Assembly: GCA_964023205.1 (NCBI GenBank)
Contig: OZ026835.1
Coordinates: 7,894,414 to 7,958,413, forward strand
Direction of reading: 5' to 3'
From: Lutraria lutraria
Lineage: Eukaryota > Mollusca > Bivalvia > Venerida > Mactridae
DNA: 64,000 nucleotides
Below the pieces are notes generated by a model. That model was given only the letters and a program-made list of their open reading frames with translations, ran no database searches and was not told the DNA's origin. A program made the position numbers and the translations under genes. Shown here piece after piece: positions 1-11,870 of this stretch (positions are counted from its first letter, which is position 1; each line of letters begins with the position of its first letter).

Positions 1-215
1 GCATAATTATAATAATTTAGTTTATTTCATCTTCGTATATAATCATGTATAAAGTGATTTTTTTCACCAGTACTTATTTATATAAATACACATAATAAAT
101 GCATTGCATTTTTATAATGAAAAAAACAACAACAACATTTTTTCTATCGCGCTTTACAATGAAACGGGAGCAAAGGAACATACTTCAAAATGTTAGATTA
201 AAGCATAGCTGTTAA

Positions 216-1418
216 CCCCGCCACAAAAGAAGCAGAGGCTTCGGTTAAAGCCTCTGCTTCAGTCGTACTTCAGAAGTACATCATTAGCGCTGCAAAATTT
301 ACCCGCTTCATCTGAAGTCCCAGGGACTTCTTTCATACTTCTTGATATGCTTCAGATGAAGTCCCCTGCTCCACCGAAGCGCACGGGGACTTCAGAAGTA
401 CTTCATAGACTTTAGGATGGATTGATTTAATCTATTTCTTATAAGGAGGGGCTTCATAAGCGCTTCGGTATATTTAAAGGAATGGTGATGTTTGATGACA
501 TAACAGGTCACATGGTGTAAATCCAAAAAATGGCTGACTGTTATAATAAGAAAGTGTGCCAATAATGAAAATGGTAAAACTTCTAAAACTATGATGTTAA
601 TACACTGGTAAGTGTACTGGTTTTTAAGTTCTTGTATAGATAAATGTTTTACACCTGCAGAAAAGCTAACATGACAGTTTCATATATATTTAGAGACAAT
701 TATGATAAAACCAAGTGGGTGGGGTGTGATGAAACACTTGAGAGGCTGCAATTTGACTGTGTTGTAGTTAGGTACATTATTAACATAATTCATCCCCATC
801 TTATAATGTGACCAACTGCTATTATTGTTAAGTTAAGTTTTCCAAGTATAATTAAATTATTTAAGGAAAGACTGGCTCTGCATGACTGAAAAACTTCTGA
901 ATATTTATCTGAATATAGTCTGAGTGAACTCAATGTACAATATCTAAATATCATTTTTGAGTGTTGTCTCAGAAATGTTTGAATTATATCTGAATACTTT
1001 TTCTGATTACTGTCTGATGATGCAGACATGGCATATCAGGCATTTCATGATTTAGCATCATGCATGTCATGGTCTGAACATAATTTCAAACAGGGACTTC
1101 AAATAAGTAGGCGCTTCAATGACGCTTCTTAGAGGTGCTTCAGATGCGCTTCTGTTTGTGCTTCAAAGGCGCTTCTGACAAGAGACTTCAAATGCGCTTT
1201 AACCTAATTTGCATACTGAAGCACATCTGAAGTGCTAATTAACATAATTGCGACGGGACTTCAAATACGCTTCTCCATTACTTTCATATATGTAATTTTA
1301 TCTGTATCTGTGAAGTTCTCTTGAAACAGGAGACTTTCAAAGTACTTCTTTGATACTCCGGGAGGAAGCTTCATTTGTACTTTAGATATGCTTCAGATGT
1401 GCTTCTTTTGTGGCGGGG
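216..1418. mobile_element. Non-autonomous TIR DNA element, 1.2 kb
   Basis: The ends are perfect 18-bp inverted repeats (ccccgccacaaaagaagc at 216-233 and its complement at 1401-1418). Just inside the left end, 230-261 forms a hairpin with a 13-bp stem. The outer interior (about 290-480 and 1080-1400) is packed with short motifs alternating gaagt/gcgcttc/acttc, while the middle is ordinary AT-rich DNA. No transposase is visible, so it would be non-autonomous. The homologous site in the second duplication copy near 10921-10940 lacks the element, and comparison suggests duplication of only AA, or decay of a TTAA target. The superfamily cannot be assigned. Confidence 0.85.
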
Positions 1419-1689
1419 AAGGCATGTCACTACTAATTTATAGAACGGCCGATTGGTATTCAATTATCGTTTATAAAACTGCCTAAACAAATGTGTTCTA
1501 AGTTTTTTCCCAAAGTCTAGTTACTAGTAAGTCATACCAATAATTTGGACCAATTACGACGAAGGATCAATCAGCTACAATCATTACAGAAAGCTGAAAT
1601 AATTCAAAGGTATTATCATACGCTAATTTAACATAGTCATTAGGTCTAAAACTTTGGCTTAGACTCATACTCGGTTGTATACAAAATTA

Positions 1690-3300
1690 TCGGGATAGGG
1701 GCGATATTGTTGACAATTTTGAATCACTTTAATATGTATGTGTCGAATGGAATTCAATGTTTAGACATACTCCTGGTTCAGACACCTACATGCACTGTAG
1801 AATGGGATATGATTGGTACCAATGCCATTTTCACAGAATGTATTTTTGAAACTTGGTTTCCAAATTATTGTGTCGATGTTTCGAGAATTAGGATTAAAAA
1901 TAGATTGAGCATGATAAATCAGCTTATGACAAACTCGATAAAACTGAATGTGAGACTAGTTTAAAGTGAGCAAAATGTTTCGTACTACTAACGTCACAAG
2001 ACTTGAGATTGTACACAGCGGTGTAAAATTGCAAATATTAACATTTTGTTATAACAGAAATGAGGGGTATGCAAGAAGCGTGTATTGACGTAATCCAGCA
2101 AAAATATAATCATTTGAAATAATGGGTTGTACATATTAATTAGACAAAGAAGATATATAATTAGTGATAGTATTTGCTTTCATTGCATTTTTCGCATTTG
2201 ATTTGTGTGATAAATATATGATAAAATATATATATATATATTATTAAATATCATGGTATTTTGTCATTGTTTGAACTACTATGAATTTTTTAATATGTTT
2301 TTTCCTTTAAGGCTTATTATAATTGTTGCTGTGATTGTTAATATTGATCAATTGTAATTATTCCATTTTGATTATGAAAATAATGTTGTAAGCATATGAG
2401 AATACTTTAGTTAGTATATTCCTATTCCGCTGATTGGTTGAACTGAATACACAGTGCACGGGGTAGCAAAATTATTTTGCTGTTGAGAGGTTGTTTCTAT
2501 AGAGAGGTTAAATTAATAGTTAAATCATGCAGCTGGAAAAAAACATGCTGTTGTTGACGGAAAGTTGTTGCTCAAAGGAGAGGATATACTGTATTTTTAT
2601 GTGAAATTTTGTCATGTCATTTTATGAAATTTAATTATCATACATTGACATTTGATACAATTTGTTTATATTATTTAATATATTACGGTAAGGTAGTATG
2701 TAATTTATTGCCTCCTGATCTAACTATCGTTGCTTGGCCGATTGATTGTGTTAATCAGATTATTTTTCCTGTATTATTAAAAAAACAAGATGGAAAGATT
2801 AACCTTGAATTAGTTTTTTTCAAGAGGTTGTTGACGTATTTTGGATCACTGATGAAATTTAACTGGATCATATCGGCAAAAGAATTTCTATGTCAGTTGT
2901 GTAACTGGGCCCTTATAAAATTAAAACAGCAGACAGTTGTTAGAAAAAGAAATCATTAAAGAAGACTGCTCATATGACGAATTCTGTTTTGAATGACTGT
3001 GCTGAATGTTTAATATAAAAATCATTGAACTCATTTTTTGCGATATTTCACTACTTAAGATATATTCCTGGAATTAAAGGAACAGAGGACCAAACAAAAA
3101 TTAGAAGTGGGACTCTGTTTTCATTATAATAAAGACGGGGAAAATTTAGAAAAAATCTTTAATGCTTTCTCTTTGAGTACCCCGTTACCGTTCTCGGTCG
3201 ATAATTTGGAATTTTAAACAATTAGAATAGAAAAATCAGAAGGTTACTCAAAAGAGCAATTAAAACATAAAAATATATATAATTAGTTCCCTAACTGATT
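1690..3300 (+). pseudogene. Degraded coding-like remnants (copy A)
   Basis: Short open stretches (for example 1707-1964 and the second half of 2609-2959) and a piece at about 3095-3225 read like protein but are split by stops and frame changes. The same stretches are recognisable in copy B at 11940-12075, 12870-13110 and 13200-13430, so they predate the duplication. I do not recognise the family. They follow, in the same order, the segment at 11136-11850 that survives only in copy B, so all may derive from one ancient gene or retroelement. None can be functional as it stands. Confidence 0.3.
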
Positions 3301-4704
3301 CATGTGCTTTTTGAAACAAAGAATGAACCTTTTCATACTTCAGGCTACATGTATATTTTAGATTTACAGAGTGTTGCAAGTACACGGTATTAAAAACTCA
3401 ATTAAAAGCTTTAGTCAATGCTTAATATGTGGCAAGCACATTGAATAATTTAAAATAAATTTATTTAAAGCCATTATAAGAAAGAAAAAATACGTGAGAT
3501 TATTATTATTTCAATTTACTTAGTAGAAATTCCGAAATAACTATAAAAGTATTTTCACGTATGGTTTTAAAATCTCGTACAACCATTAGTTTCGAAGAAT
3601 TTTCAGAGTAGGTAGATATACTCAGTCATTTTTATTGATGTGCTTAGAGGTGACCTTAAATTAGAATTTATATATTTTAGATTAGTAATTGTATAGTAGT
3701 TAATTTAATATGTATATCATTTCTATTATTTGTGGTTTCATTTATTCATTAAATAATTATTAATGTTTATGTCATTGAAAAAAAACCCAGATAAATAGTG
3801 TTTATCAAATATGGTATGCTGTGTGTGAAAAGATGTTGTTTTTCTCATATATTGTATATTGTTTAAGAAAACTAAAAAGTATACTTTTTATTTAAAATAT
3901 AATTGGGGAGATGTACCTGGGTAAATAACTAAACATATCTATCCAATACATATGTATTGTATAAGAGTTTCGTGTTACGAATACTAAATGAATAGATAGG
4001 TAGACAGGCCTTAGTAATAGTGTCGGGTCTTGATCTTTGGACCCTTTTGGTAATGCCGTTTGTAGAATACTCTATAGACAGGTATACATCATGAATAAAT
4101 CAGTAGATCTGTTGGTAATATTCGACTACAAGCAATTTCTAACTATAATCTGGACTTCACTTCTCGGTGCGGCTTCTCGGTATACACGCGTCAGTCTCGG
4201 AGCGTGCTTTTGTTTTAGTCGTATTATGAGAATAGATATTCTATTTATTGTTTTCTTTAAGACATACGAACAGTGATAGATATGATTAGTTTACTCAGCT
4301 TTACTTGGTTTTGTGATGATATTCTATTATAAGATAACTGTATGGATAGTATCATAAACCTTTGTTTTGGTAAGCTAATAATGAATAAACATTTAGTAAT
4401 ATTAGTGAGCGGCGTTGTTCTTGATGCATATAATTTGGCTTGATCCCGTTCCCAACAAACTCAGTTAATAATATGCTTAATAAAGAAGCATAGTATCACA
4501 AACATTATTATATGATCTATAAATAAACATATTTTGATTGGCTTGAAGCTAACATAAATGTCATATTCAACGGTGAAACTTGATATTTAATGGATATTTC
4601 GGAATTTCCAATTCTAAAATTAGAATCAGGTAAATATTCATCACACAAAAGATAGACGCCTTGCGTATTTTGTTCTATCGTCCCTCCGTGTCGGGGGATG
4701 GAAA

Positions 4705-4940
4705 CAACCCGGGCATTTTCCGCGACCCCAGGGCAGTTTTTTGTCCCAATTTTTTACAAATCCCCGGGCATTTCCCCCCAACACCAACAATTTTTGTCCC
4801 GGTCCTTCGAACAAATTTTATCCAGACCCCGGGCATTTTCCCGACCCCGGGCATTTCAGCCGACCCCCCGGGCATTTCAGCCAGACCCCCGGGCATTTTC
4901 TCCCGACCGCCGGGCAATTTTTGTCCCAACCCCAGGGAAA
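4705..4940 (+). repeat. GC-rich CCCGGG minisatellite
   Basis: About eight degenerate units share the core 'ccccgggcatttt', with units of roughly 18-22 bp at the 3' end and longer ones at the 5' end. GC content stands out sharply from the surrounding AT-rich DNA. Four reading frames across it stay open on both strands purely because the repeat lacks stops, so the overlapping ORFs here are not genes. Confidence 0.85.
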
Positions 4941-5141
4941 TTTCTGAATTTCCAATTCTAAAAATATAACCATGTCAATATTCATCTACCAGTATTATAA
5001 GTCGTTATTTGTGATATATTCATCTTTCTTCATAATTGATATCATACACATTTCTGTTTATCAAGTAATGCATTAAATTTCGAAATGAATCAGAATACTA
5101 TCCTCAATGGTTTCAAATCAACTTCATATAATGAAACAGGC

Positions 5142-5210
5142 TACGCCTCGGTCAATATGACATACTGCCGGTGAATATCACATCATATTCAATGGCTCAC
5201 TAGTGAATAA
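5142..5210 (-). repeat. Dispersed repeat, inverted partner at 41925-41993
   Basis: The stretch with 'acgcctcggtcaatat', 'tgaatatca' and 'aatggctcactagtga' is matched by the reverse complement of 41925-41993 with a few substitutions. It is a dispersed repeat end of unknown class, with no coding potential. Confidence 0.65.
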
Positions 5211-5754
5211 CTGTATAATATAATATATCTACGTGCAATTTTACAGTCATATTCATAAAGTTATACAATTTACAATGCAACAGTTGAGACATTTTTCTCT
5301 CAGTCGCGCCAATTATGAAAAAGTGGCCCGATAAATTCTTTTAAAACGCGGAACGGATTCTTTAAACATTTTGAAAAAAAAACAAAACTTTTAGACAAAA
5401 ACAACAGCATAAAATTATGGTCACCGACTTCGTTTTGACGCCCATGAAACTCATTTGAACTCGAAAAAAACAACGTTTACCATGACAATGTTTATGTCCA
5501 GAATTAAGCATGACACCTTTTGTCATTGTAAAGTTGCTGTAAAAGGTTTTTCTTGAAAATACTTTCAATACATTTACACGATTTTGCGGGAAATGACATC
5601 GCGCACCGTTGCACAAACATCACAAATACATCAATCAGTTCCGGTTCAATACTTAAGGTGTACAGACGCGCTTTTATTAGACCACTGCTTAAAAAGTCTG
5701 GGCTGGTCTTGAACCTAATGTCCTGAAAAAACTACAGACTAGTATCCAATCTCG

Positions 5755-6650
5755 GACAGAGAACCATCTGACATCAAACTGTTTACATGGGCAACATTAA
5801 TCAGCGTACAGGAAATTTCATTCAACTGAAACAGCACTCCATAAAGTTCAAAACGATGTTCTAAATTTTCTGGATAGAAACAATGTTGCAGTGCTTGTTC
5901 TACTGGATTTATCGGCGGTGTTTGATACAATTGACCATGCCACATTGTTAAGTCATATTGAAAGCAATTCGGCCAATTCACTGTCATGTATTTCTTCATA
6001 CTTAAATTAGCGTTTGCAAACTGTTTGTGTAGATGATGATTTGACGAGCACTGTTCTACAGAGATATGGAGTGCCACAAGGGTCGGTCTTTGGGCCAAAT
6101 ATTTTTACGATGTACAACAAACCCATTAGTACTATTTGTCGCAATCATGGACTCCTGCATCATTTCTATGCGGATGATTCACAATTATACACTCCGTTCA
6201 AACCGACTTATTATGTCTCTTAGAGCATTGCTCTTAATCGTATTGAATGTTGTTTGATGTTGATGTAAAAAAAACACCCTAAGCATGTAGAACAAGTGGC
6301 AGTCCGATTTGGTGCAATACAGGATAGAATACAAAATTATATTACAAACTTATAAAGCGATGCATGATAAATCGCCATAATATATAAGGGATATTTTGAC
6401 CGTTAAGATTTTATTATCCGGCACGAGACTTGCGGTCTATTAATACGCCGACGTAGCGGTGCCAAGAGATAGGGCAATCACTTGTTGGGAGCGATTCTTT
6501 GAGTATGTGGCTCAAAGACTGTGGAAGTCATTACCCTGTGAGATCAAATGTGCTCAGTCTATTACCAATTTCAAGAAACTTTTGAAAACATGCTATTTTA
6601 AGAATTATATACGTGTAATTTTTGATAATAAAATAGTGTTTTTAAATTAG
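5755..6650 (+). mobile_element. Non-LTR retrotransposon (CR1/L2-like) remnant: RT fragments plus C-terminus
   Basis: In order: about 5755-5990 reads as the N-terminal part of a reverse transcriptase domain, with the typical 'LLDLSAVFDTIDHATLL' block. About 6060-6200 carries the palm motifs VPQGS...GP and YADDSQLY. About 6290-6650 reads as the LINE C-terminal tail (R-IEYK-I, 'AQRLWKSLPCEIK', 'FKKLLKTCYF') and ends in TAG at 6648-6650. Stops, frame changes and a missing block between RT and tail show that it is dead. The 5' part is shared with copy B, so insertion predates the segmental duplication. Clade assignment is inferred from the tail style only. Confidence 0.85.
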
Positions 6651-7665
6651 TGTGTAGTGTTCATTCTTTAAGTATTTACTAACTTCAAATTTAGGCGATA
6701 ATGTTACCATTATTTTTGTATATTTCTTTTTGTTGATGATTGTTATTGTAAAGCACTTTTGAACATATTCTATATATGAAAAGGTGCTATAAAAATGTGG
6801 TATAATAATGATAATACATTCCACTGTCCTAAATTGTTTAACAAACAAGACAGCTGTTTGCCTTTCATAAACTTCATTAACTTAGAACTGTTATTTTGCT
6901 GTAACATATAGTCTAGTAGTTCATAAAACGCCAAGTTATTCGTTGGTGTTTGAAGCATCTTTCAAAACACAGATACCATAAAATTCAAAAGTGATCAAGC
7001 GATCACTATCACTATCCCATACCAATCAGAACAATTAGTCTTTTGTTTTGTGTATGGCCACCATGGGCCCCTATACAGCCTGGCGCCTTGATATCTCATC
7101 GACATTACGTAATTCCGAAAAAGTTGCTGCGGTATGCATTCAGATTCTGCATCATTTGTGCCTCTGGCTGAAAACAAAACGGTAGAATGTGCGTCAGGGC
7201 CTCTATAGATTTTTCTTCCATGCTCATCCTATATGTCCTCTACTGGATTAAGATACATTATGACACAATGTCTGAAACTCTGTACATTTGCATATATAGT
7301 ACAGATTGTATATATAGTTTATACACATTAACTGCATTAAGATCAATGCACTGAATTTGTTTGGGCTTTCAAAAGTGCGCAGTAGCTTGTAATATCGCTG
7401 TATGTCATGACTTTTAGCATGAGGAATAGAAGCATTTCTTCCAGGAAAATAGTTAAAATGTGTACATTCCTTGGTAAATGTGGTTAATTGGCCTAAAAAT
7501 GTGCCAAGACTATAATTTATATACTTGACCTTCAAATTCTAATGCATAATGATGATAATACAGACCTTTATGTTTTTTTAAATTGTTTTATCTTACATAT
7601 TTTAAACTTCGCTCCTGACAGTACTCACAGTGCTTTGATTAATAATGTCGGACTATAAGTATATA

Positions 7666-9180
7666 AGTGTTGATCTTTTTTTGTGAATCTTTTTGTATAA
7701 TAAAATTATTATGAACATTTAAAAGACAGTCGCGATGTTTCTTTGATGTTATTTACACTGTTCTAGTATGATTTAATGAATTTCCTAAATTGCCGTTATA
7801 GTTAGAGTGAACAAACGTTTGCACATGCTCAATCGATCTTACGGGACTATTTCTTTTTATCAAGGAATTAATACATGTTGTAATATATACGCATGTGACA
7901 TATATGTGTTTATTAGGGCATGCATTTATGCACATAGAGTCATAGACATACACATTGAAGTGAAGGGATATATATTGTTTATTGCGCAGAATAGATAGAG
8001 TAGTGTTTGACCAAAAACAGTCGAAAAAATGTTGAATTATCGTTTCAGAGCAGCCGATTGAATTGAATGCGTATTGGTAATAAATTGCGTTCTAAGTTTG
8101 CGAATATGGGGATTTCCATGATTGTAATTCACGGCATGATGACGCAAATTAATCCATTCATAAATTGCTTCTATCAGGATCGAAAACGAGACACGAAAAA
8201 TGACTCGTTGTAGCGCTAGGAGTACATTTAGGTCACGCATTACAATGTTAATATTTTGTCAGTTAAATCAATTACGAATGTATATAAAATGTTTGTCTAG
8301 AACGGGTTATAACTTTATTTCGACCACAGAAGAATACATGTTCGAACATTTTTGCTTTATTAATTTAAAAAAAAACAGAGGTACACATTAAACAATTGCT
8401 ATTATTTGGCGCGACCTTAATTTTTCTACGCTTGTAGATTTCACCCAATGGAAGGAAAGGCTTCCTCTGAATCATCCAATGGAATGTGGAATTCCTTCTG
8501 AATAATTAATACGTCATGCTAAGAAATATAGGTCAAAATTGAGATTAGACACCTTTGCGAAAAAGGCAATAATTATTCAAGATCCACAATTAGCAGTGGC
8601 GCATGGATTGGCGAAGAGATACTAAGTAATATTACAGACACCGAACTTAATCAAAGATAATGAAATATACGTATGATATGAAAGGCTGTTAAAATTGATG
8701 TTTAGGTACATAAACAAAGCGGAGAATGGCAAACATTAAAATTTACTACATTGTCTACTGAGTAGCAAACAAAAGCAATAATTCAAAATACTTCGTAAAC
8801 AATGGAGAATATTTTATTGAAATAAAGTAAACTTGTTCCAGGATCCAATACCATTATGTTGATCTGTTCATTAATACCATAATTGCTTTCTTCTCGCATC
8901 TTGCTTCGGCTGTCAAAAAAGTATCGTTTTTCTAAATGAACGAGTCATTAACCATCCTACATCAACTTTGCCGACATAAATGCTGTCTTTAATGATGCAT
9001 TTAAGCAAATATTGGAACTGATTATGACTCCTAATTGAACTAAATCTTTGTCACAGGAGTGACGATACACCTACATGTCGCTTTTGATACAGAATGTTTA
9101 CAATGAGAGGTATAAAGGCTTTTTTTAGAAATATTATATTACCTGAAGAATTTTGATCCACCCTTAAATGACAAAGTTAC
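7666..9180. other. Unique AT-rich DNA, nothing recognised
   Basis: Between the end of duplication copy A and the short tandem unit at 9205. I see only short chance ORFs on both strands, no splice-supported exon, no TIR pair and no RT motif. Confidence 0.6.
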
Positions 9181-9204
9181 TTATACGATTTTTGACGTTT
9201 AACC

Positions 9205-9480
9205 TCTAACTTTGATCTTGGAGCTACAGCCACGAAATTTGCGTATGACACATCTTCCAATAATGGTTAACATTTTTGGTAAGTTATTTGAAATTCCACC
9301 AATGAATGACTAAGTTACAGAGCGGACACGCCAAAATATTACAATTATGAATTTTGAACTCTAAAGATGACCTTGAACTAAGCCACAAGAGTTGCGCGCG
9401 ACACAGGATGGTTAACATTCGTGGTAACTTATTTAAAAGTCCTCCGATGAACGACAATGTTAAAGCCCGGACAAGTTTCA
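9205..9480 (+). repeat. Two tandem units of a dispersed repeat
   Basis: Two adjacent, diverged units share this order: a 'gatcttggagcta/gaccttgaactaa' start, then 'gccacga/agccacaag', 'gcg...gacaca', 'atggttaacatt..tggtaa', 'ttattt' and 'aatgaatgac/gatgaacgac'. They are followed by a run of gacagaca-like triplets and 'gtgactcactagtggggg'. This layout is typical of repeat families I associate with bivalve genomes. There is no coding function. Confidence 0.55.
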
Positions 9481-9683
9481 GAACAGACAGACAGAAAGAC
9501 CGACAGACAAAGTGACTCACTAGTGGGGGTTAAAGAAAAACGGATAGTATACTAAATGTATATTGAATGTTGTGTAAACAAGAACGATTATTATACTTTT
9601 TCAAGTCTGTGTAACAACAAGTAAGAAATAGAAGTCTGTAGATTAATATTTGACAAGTGTGATAAATCGATGATTTTCTAAAT

Positions 9684-9690
9684 TATAAAA
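9684..9690 (+). promoter_or_regulatory. TATA box for the secreted cysteine-rich gene
   Basis: The motif 'tataaaa' lies 93 nt upstream of the ATG at 9783. This would place the start of transcription near 9715 and give a 5' leader of about 65-70 nt. It is the only good TATA box in the immediate upstream region. Confidence 0.5.
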
Positions 9691-9782
9691 TGCATCTATC
9701 AATAATTAACAACAGACTGTGCATTCTGTCCGGCTTGTTCGAGCGCTCGAAGCAGTATGCTGTCTAACAATTTAATTGAAAC

Positions 9783-10520
9783 ATGTTCGTAAAATTAAAT
9801 GCGTTTTTGGCTGTTTCAGTTTATTTCACATTAGCGTTTGGTACAAATCAGGAATATCTATTCACTGTTAGTGACATGTGTTACCAGCATAATAACGGCG
9901 TCATCAGTGACGTCAATGGTGTCATGTCCCTCACAGGATGTTCGATTATTTGCGTCGAGGACAGTTGTTGTTCTTATTTGTTTGATGAGGTGACACAGCG
10001 ATGTATAACATATACAGTTTATACACCAAGTTCAACATCCGGATGTGGGTGGAAATATGCAGAAATTAATTTGGTAAATGTCATATACTTACTACATTTT
10101 TAAAGACGTCTAGATAAAATATGAATAATATTGAAAGGTTATCCTCACTGGCTGACTTCTGAATTAACATCTTTTATTCTGAAAAATGTGTATTATGCAT
10201 ACCCGATATTCATAAGGATGTTAGCAAATTAATATTTAAGAAAGAGCAATTACCTCCAAAGTCTTTTTATCATTCCGTCCTATTGTATCGGTTTACCGCA
10301 TTGAGCATTATAAGTAGTTGTATTGCTGTTACCATACTGTTTGTATGAAGGCTTTGCATCGTGATCATCTTAATAATCAATCGTAAAAATGTAACGCTTT
10401 GTCAATTGATGTCGATTTTTATTGTAGGAAAGTTGTAACATTCCCGATGAAACTGCGACATGTCAACCCGGGTCTATCTTTAACATTCTATTAGGCACAT
10501 GCGGTATATTCGGGAAATAA
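9783..10520 (+). CDS. Secreted cysteine-rich protein, two exons, 127 aa
   Basis: Exon 1 (9783-10073) and exon 2 (10428-10520, TAA at 10518) are joined by a 354-bp intron with a donor 'gtaaat' and an acceptor 'ttattgtag'. Both ends are phase 0, so the frame is uninterrupted. Residues 1 to about 20 form a clear signal peptide (MFVKLNAFLAVSVYFTLAFG). The mature part has about ten cysteines, including a 'SCCSYLFDE' segment, 'RCITYT', 'GCGWKY' and three more cysteines in exon 2. The spacing resembles small PAN/apple-like or other disulfide-rich extracellular domains, but no family is certain. A TATA box precedes it and AATAAA follows 57 nt after the stop. No related copy is visible in the window. 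It is probably secreted; its partner and role are unknown. Confidence 0.75.
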
Positions 10521-10577
10521 GTCGGAAGTATCAAATCTAGCGAAGTACACTTTCCAATGTATTTTCACTACGGAAGC

Positions 10578-10583
10578 AATAAA
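10578..10583 (+). terminator. Polyadenylation signal AATAAA
   Basis: A canonical AATAAA lies 57 nt downstream of the TAA of the two-exon secreted gene and about 140 nt before the start of duplication copy B. It gives that gene a short 3' UTR. Confidence 0.55.
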
Positions 10584-11099
10584 CGTTTTAGACACAGTAC
10601 TTAGTGTTCCACCATGAAATGAACACTAATTTTGATTGTTTATTTCGTTGTTTCGCGTGGAACAGTTTGTTGTTTGCCAGCAATGTAAAGTATTTTTTCT
10701 ATGCAGTACTTAATTAGTATCTCTTGCATATAATAATTTAGTTTATTTCGTCTTCATATTTATGTATAAAGTGATTTTTTCACCAGTACTTATTTATATA
10801 AATACAAATAATAGATACAATGCATTTTTATAGCGAAACAAATAATACAATTTTCTACTGCGCTTTACAGTGAAACGAGAGCAAAGGAACATAATTCAAA
10901 ATGTTAGATTAAAGCATAGCTGTAAATGCATATCACTATTTATTTATAGAACGGCCAACTGGTATTCAATCATCGTTCATAAAACTACCTAAACAAATGT
11001 GTTTTAAGCTTTTTCCACCAAAGTTTGTTCTTCAAATAGCTAGTTAAATCTTATCAGTATTTCGGACCAAATACGGCCAAGGAGTAATCAGCTACTTGG

Positions 11100-11870
11100 G
11101 ATCAAAACGTTTTTGTCCCCTTTCGAGCGAAGTATATGACTATCAGTAGAAAGATCAAACGTGTCTTTAATGAGAGTTTAATGACCCATGTCAACGAGGT
11201 ATTGGTAATTTTCGATACAATTGTAGTTAATGAAAATCAAATTATAAAAGATATATTAAACACTGTCCGCTCGCAAAATGCGAAACACGAAATTATGGAA
11301 AGTGCCATATTGTTATATATGTACAGATAGGTTTGCTGAGATAATGACTACGTTCAAAAAATATTAACAGAAATTCAAAGGCTAAATGCAGGCAAGTTGT
11401 CAACATTTATAGTACCTGTAAAATAGTTACAAATAGTATTGGATGATATTGCGACACTATTGTCTGATCAATTGGATTCACAAATTATCAGTTGATATCA
11501 AATGATGCAGTATTTTATTATCAGCATGTAAAATCTATATACGGAAGCCATGGTAACACGATAACAATAAACATGCCGATCATACATAAGGGAAATTTTA
11601 AGGTCCATATTTAAATTAATCTGTTTCCTGTTTCTTTAAACAATGAGGCCTCTAAATACTTGATAATTAATAATTAAGACCAGTCCTTTGCATATAATAT
11701 GCTGATTGAAATGCTTAAATTTTGCAATAATTTTATGTCATGCGATAATGGGTTTGTATTCTATTCGAATAAGAAAGAAAGATGTCCAGCAGAACTATAC
11801 AAATTAGAAAATGGTACAAAGGTTAATGATTTGCGTAATCATAAAATCATTACAAAATTTTAGCAGAGAA
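11100..11870 (+). pseudogene. Degraded coding block retained only in copy B, possibly retroelement envelope-like
   Basis: A 64-codon open frame (11136-11330) is followed, after stops and frame changes, by further protein-like stretches up to about 11870, one with several cysteines. Order and composition (a helical segment, a stretch beginning like a fusion-type subunit, then a cysteine-bearing ectodomain piece) remind me of envelope-like proteins found in some invertebrate LTR retroelements. This is a weak impression only. I see no gag, pol or LTR next to it. The reading frame is interrupted several times, so it cannot be functional. In copy A the block has been removed by a deletion of about 0.75 kb. 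Confidence 0.3.

Larger units (their letters stand above)
4515..5238 (+). repeat. Insert specific to copy A, carrying a minisatellite
   Basis: Copy B passes directly from the sequence matching about 4510 to that matching about 5240 (near 14620-14645), so about 0.7 kb is extra in copy A. The insert holds a CCCGGG minisatellite (about 4705-4940) flanked by near-identical 24-bp direct repeats (4596-4619 and 4940-4963, one mismatch). It ends with a dispersed repeat (about 5142-5210) that recurs inverted at 41925-41993. It therefore looks like a composite mobile or duplicated unit. Confidence 0.65.
1..7665 (+). repeat. Copy A of a diverged segmental duplication
   Basis: From the window start to about 7665 the sequence aligns collinearly with 10722-16402. 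Matching landmarks include 'accagtacttatttatataaat' near 70 and 10775, 'gtcggactataagtatata' near 7650 and 16377, and the LINE fragments at 5755 and 15064. The match stops abruptly after 'actataagtatata'. Copy A is longer because it carries a TIR element (216-1418), a minisatellite insert (about 4515-5238) and more of a LINE, while it lacks about 0.75 kb present in copy B (about 11095-11855). The left boundary lies at or before the window edge. Mutual divergence is visible by eye but was not measured. Confidence 0.9.

Noticed and set aside
4661..4969. Overlapping proline-rich ORFs on both strands
   Set aside because: They arise from the stop-poor CCCGGG minisatellite, with no start context or homology.
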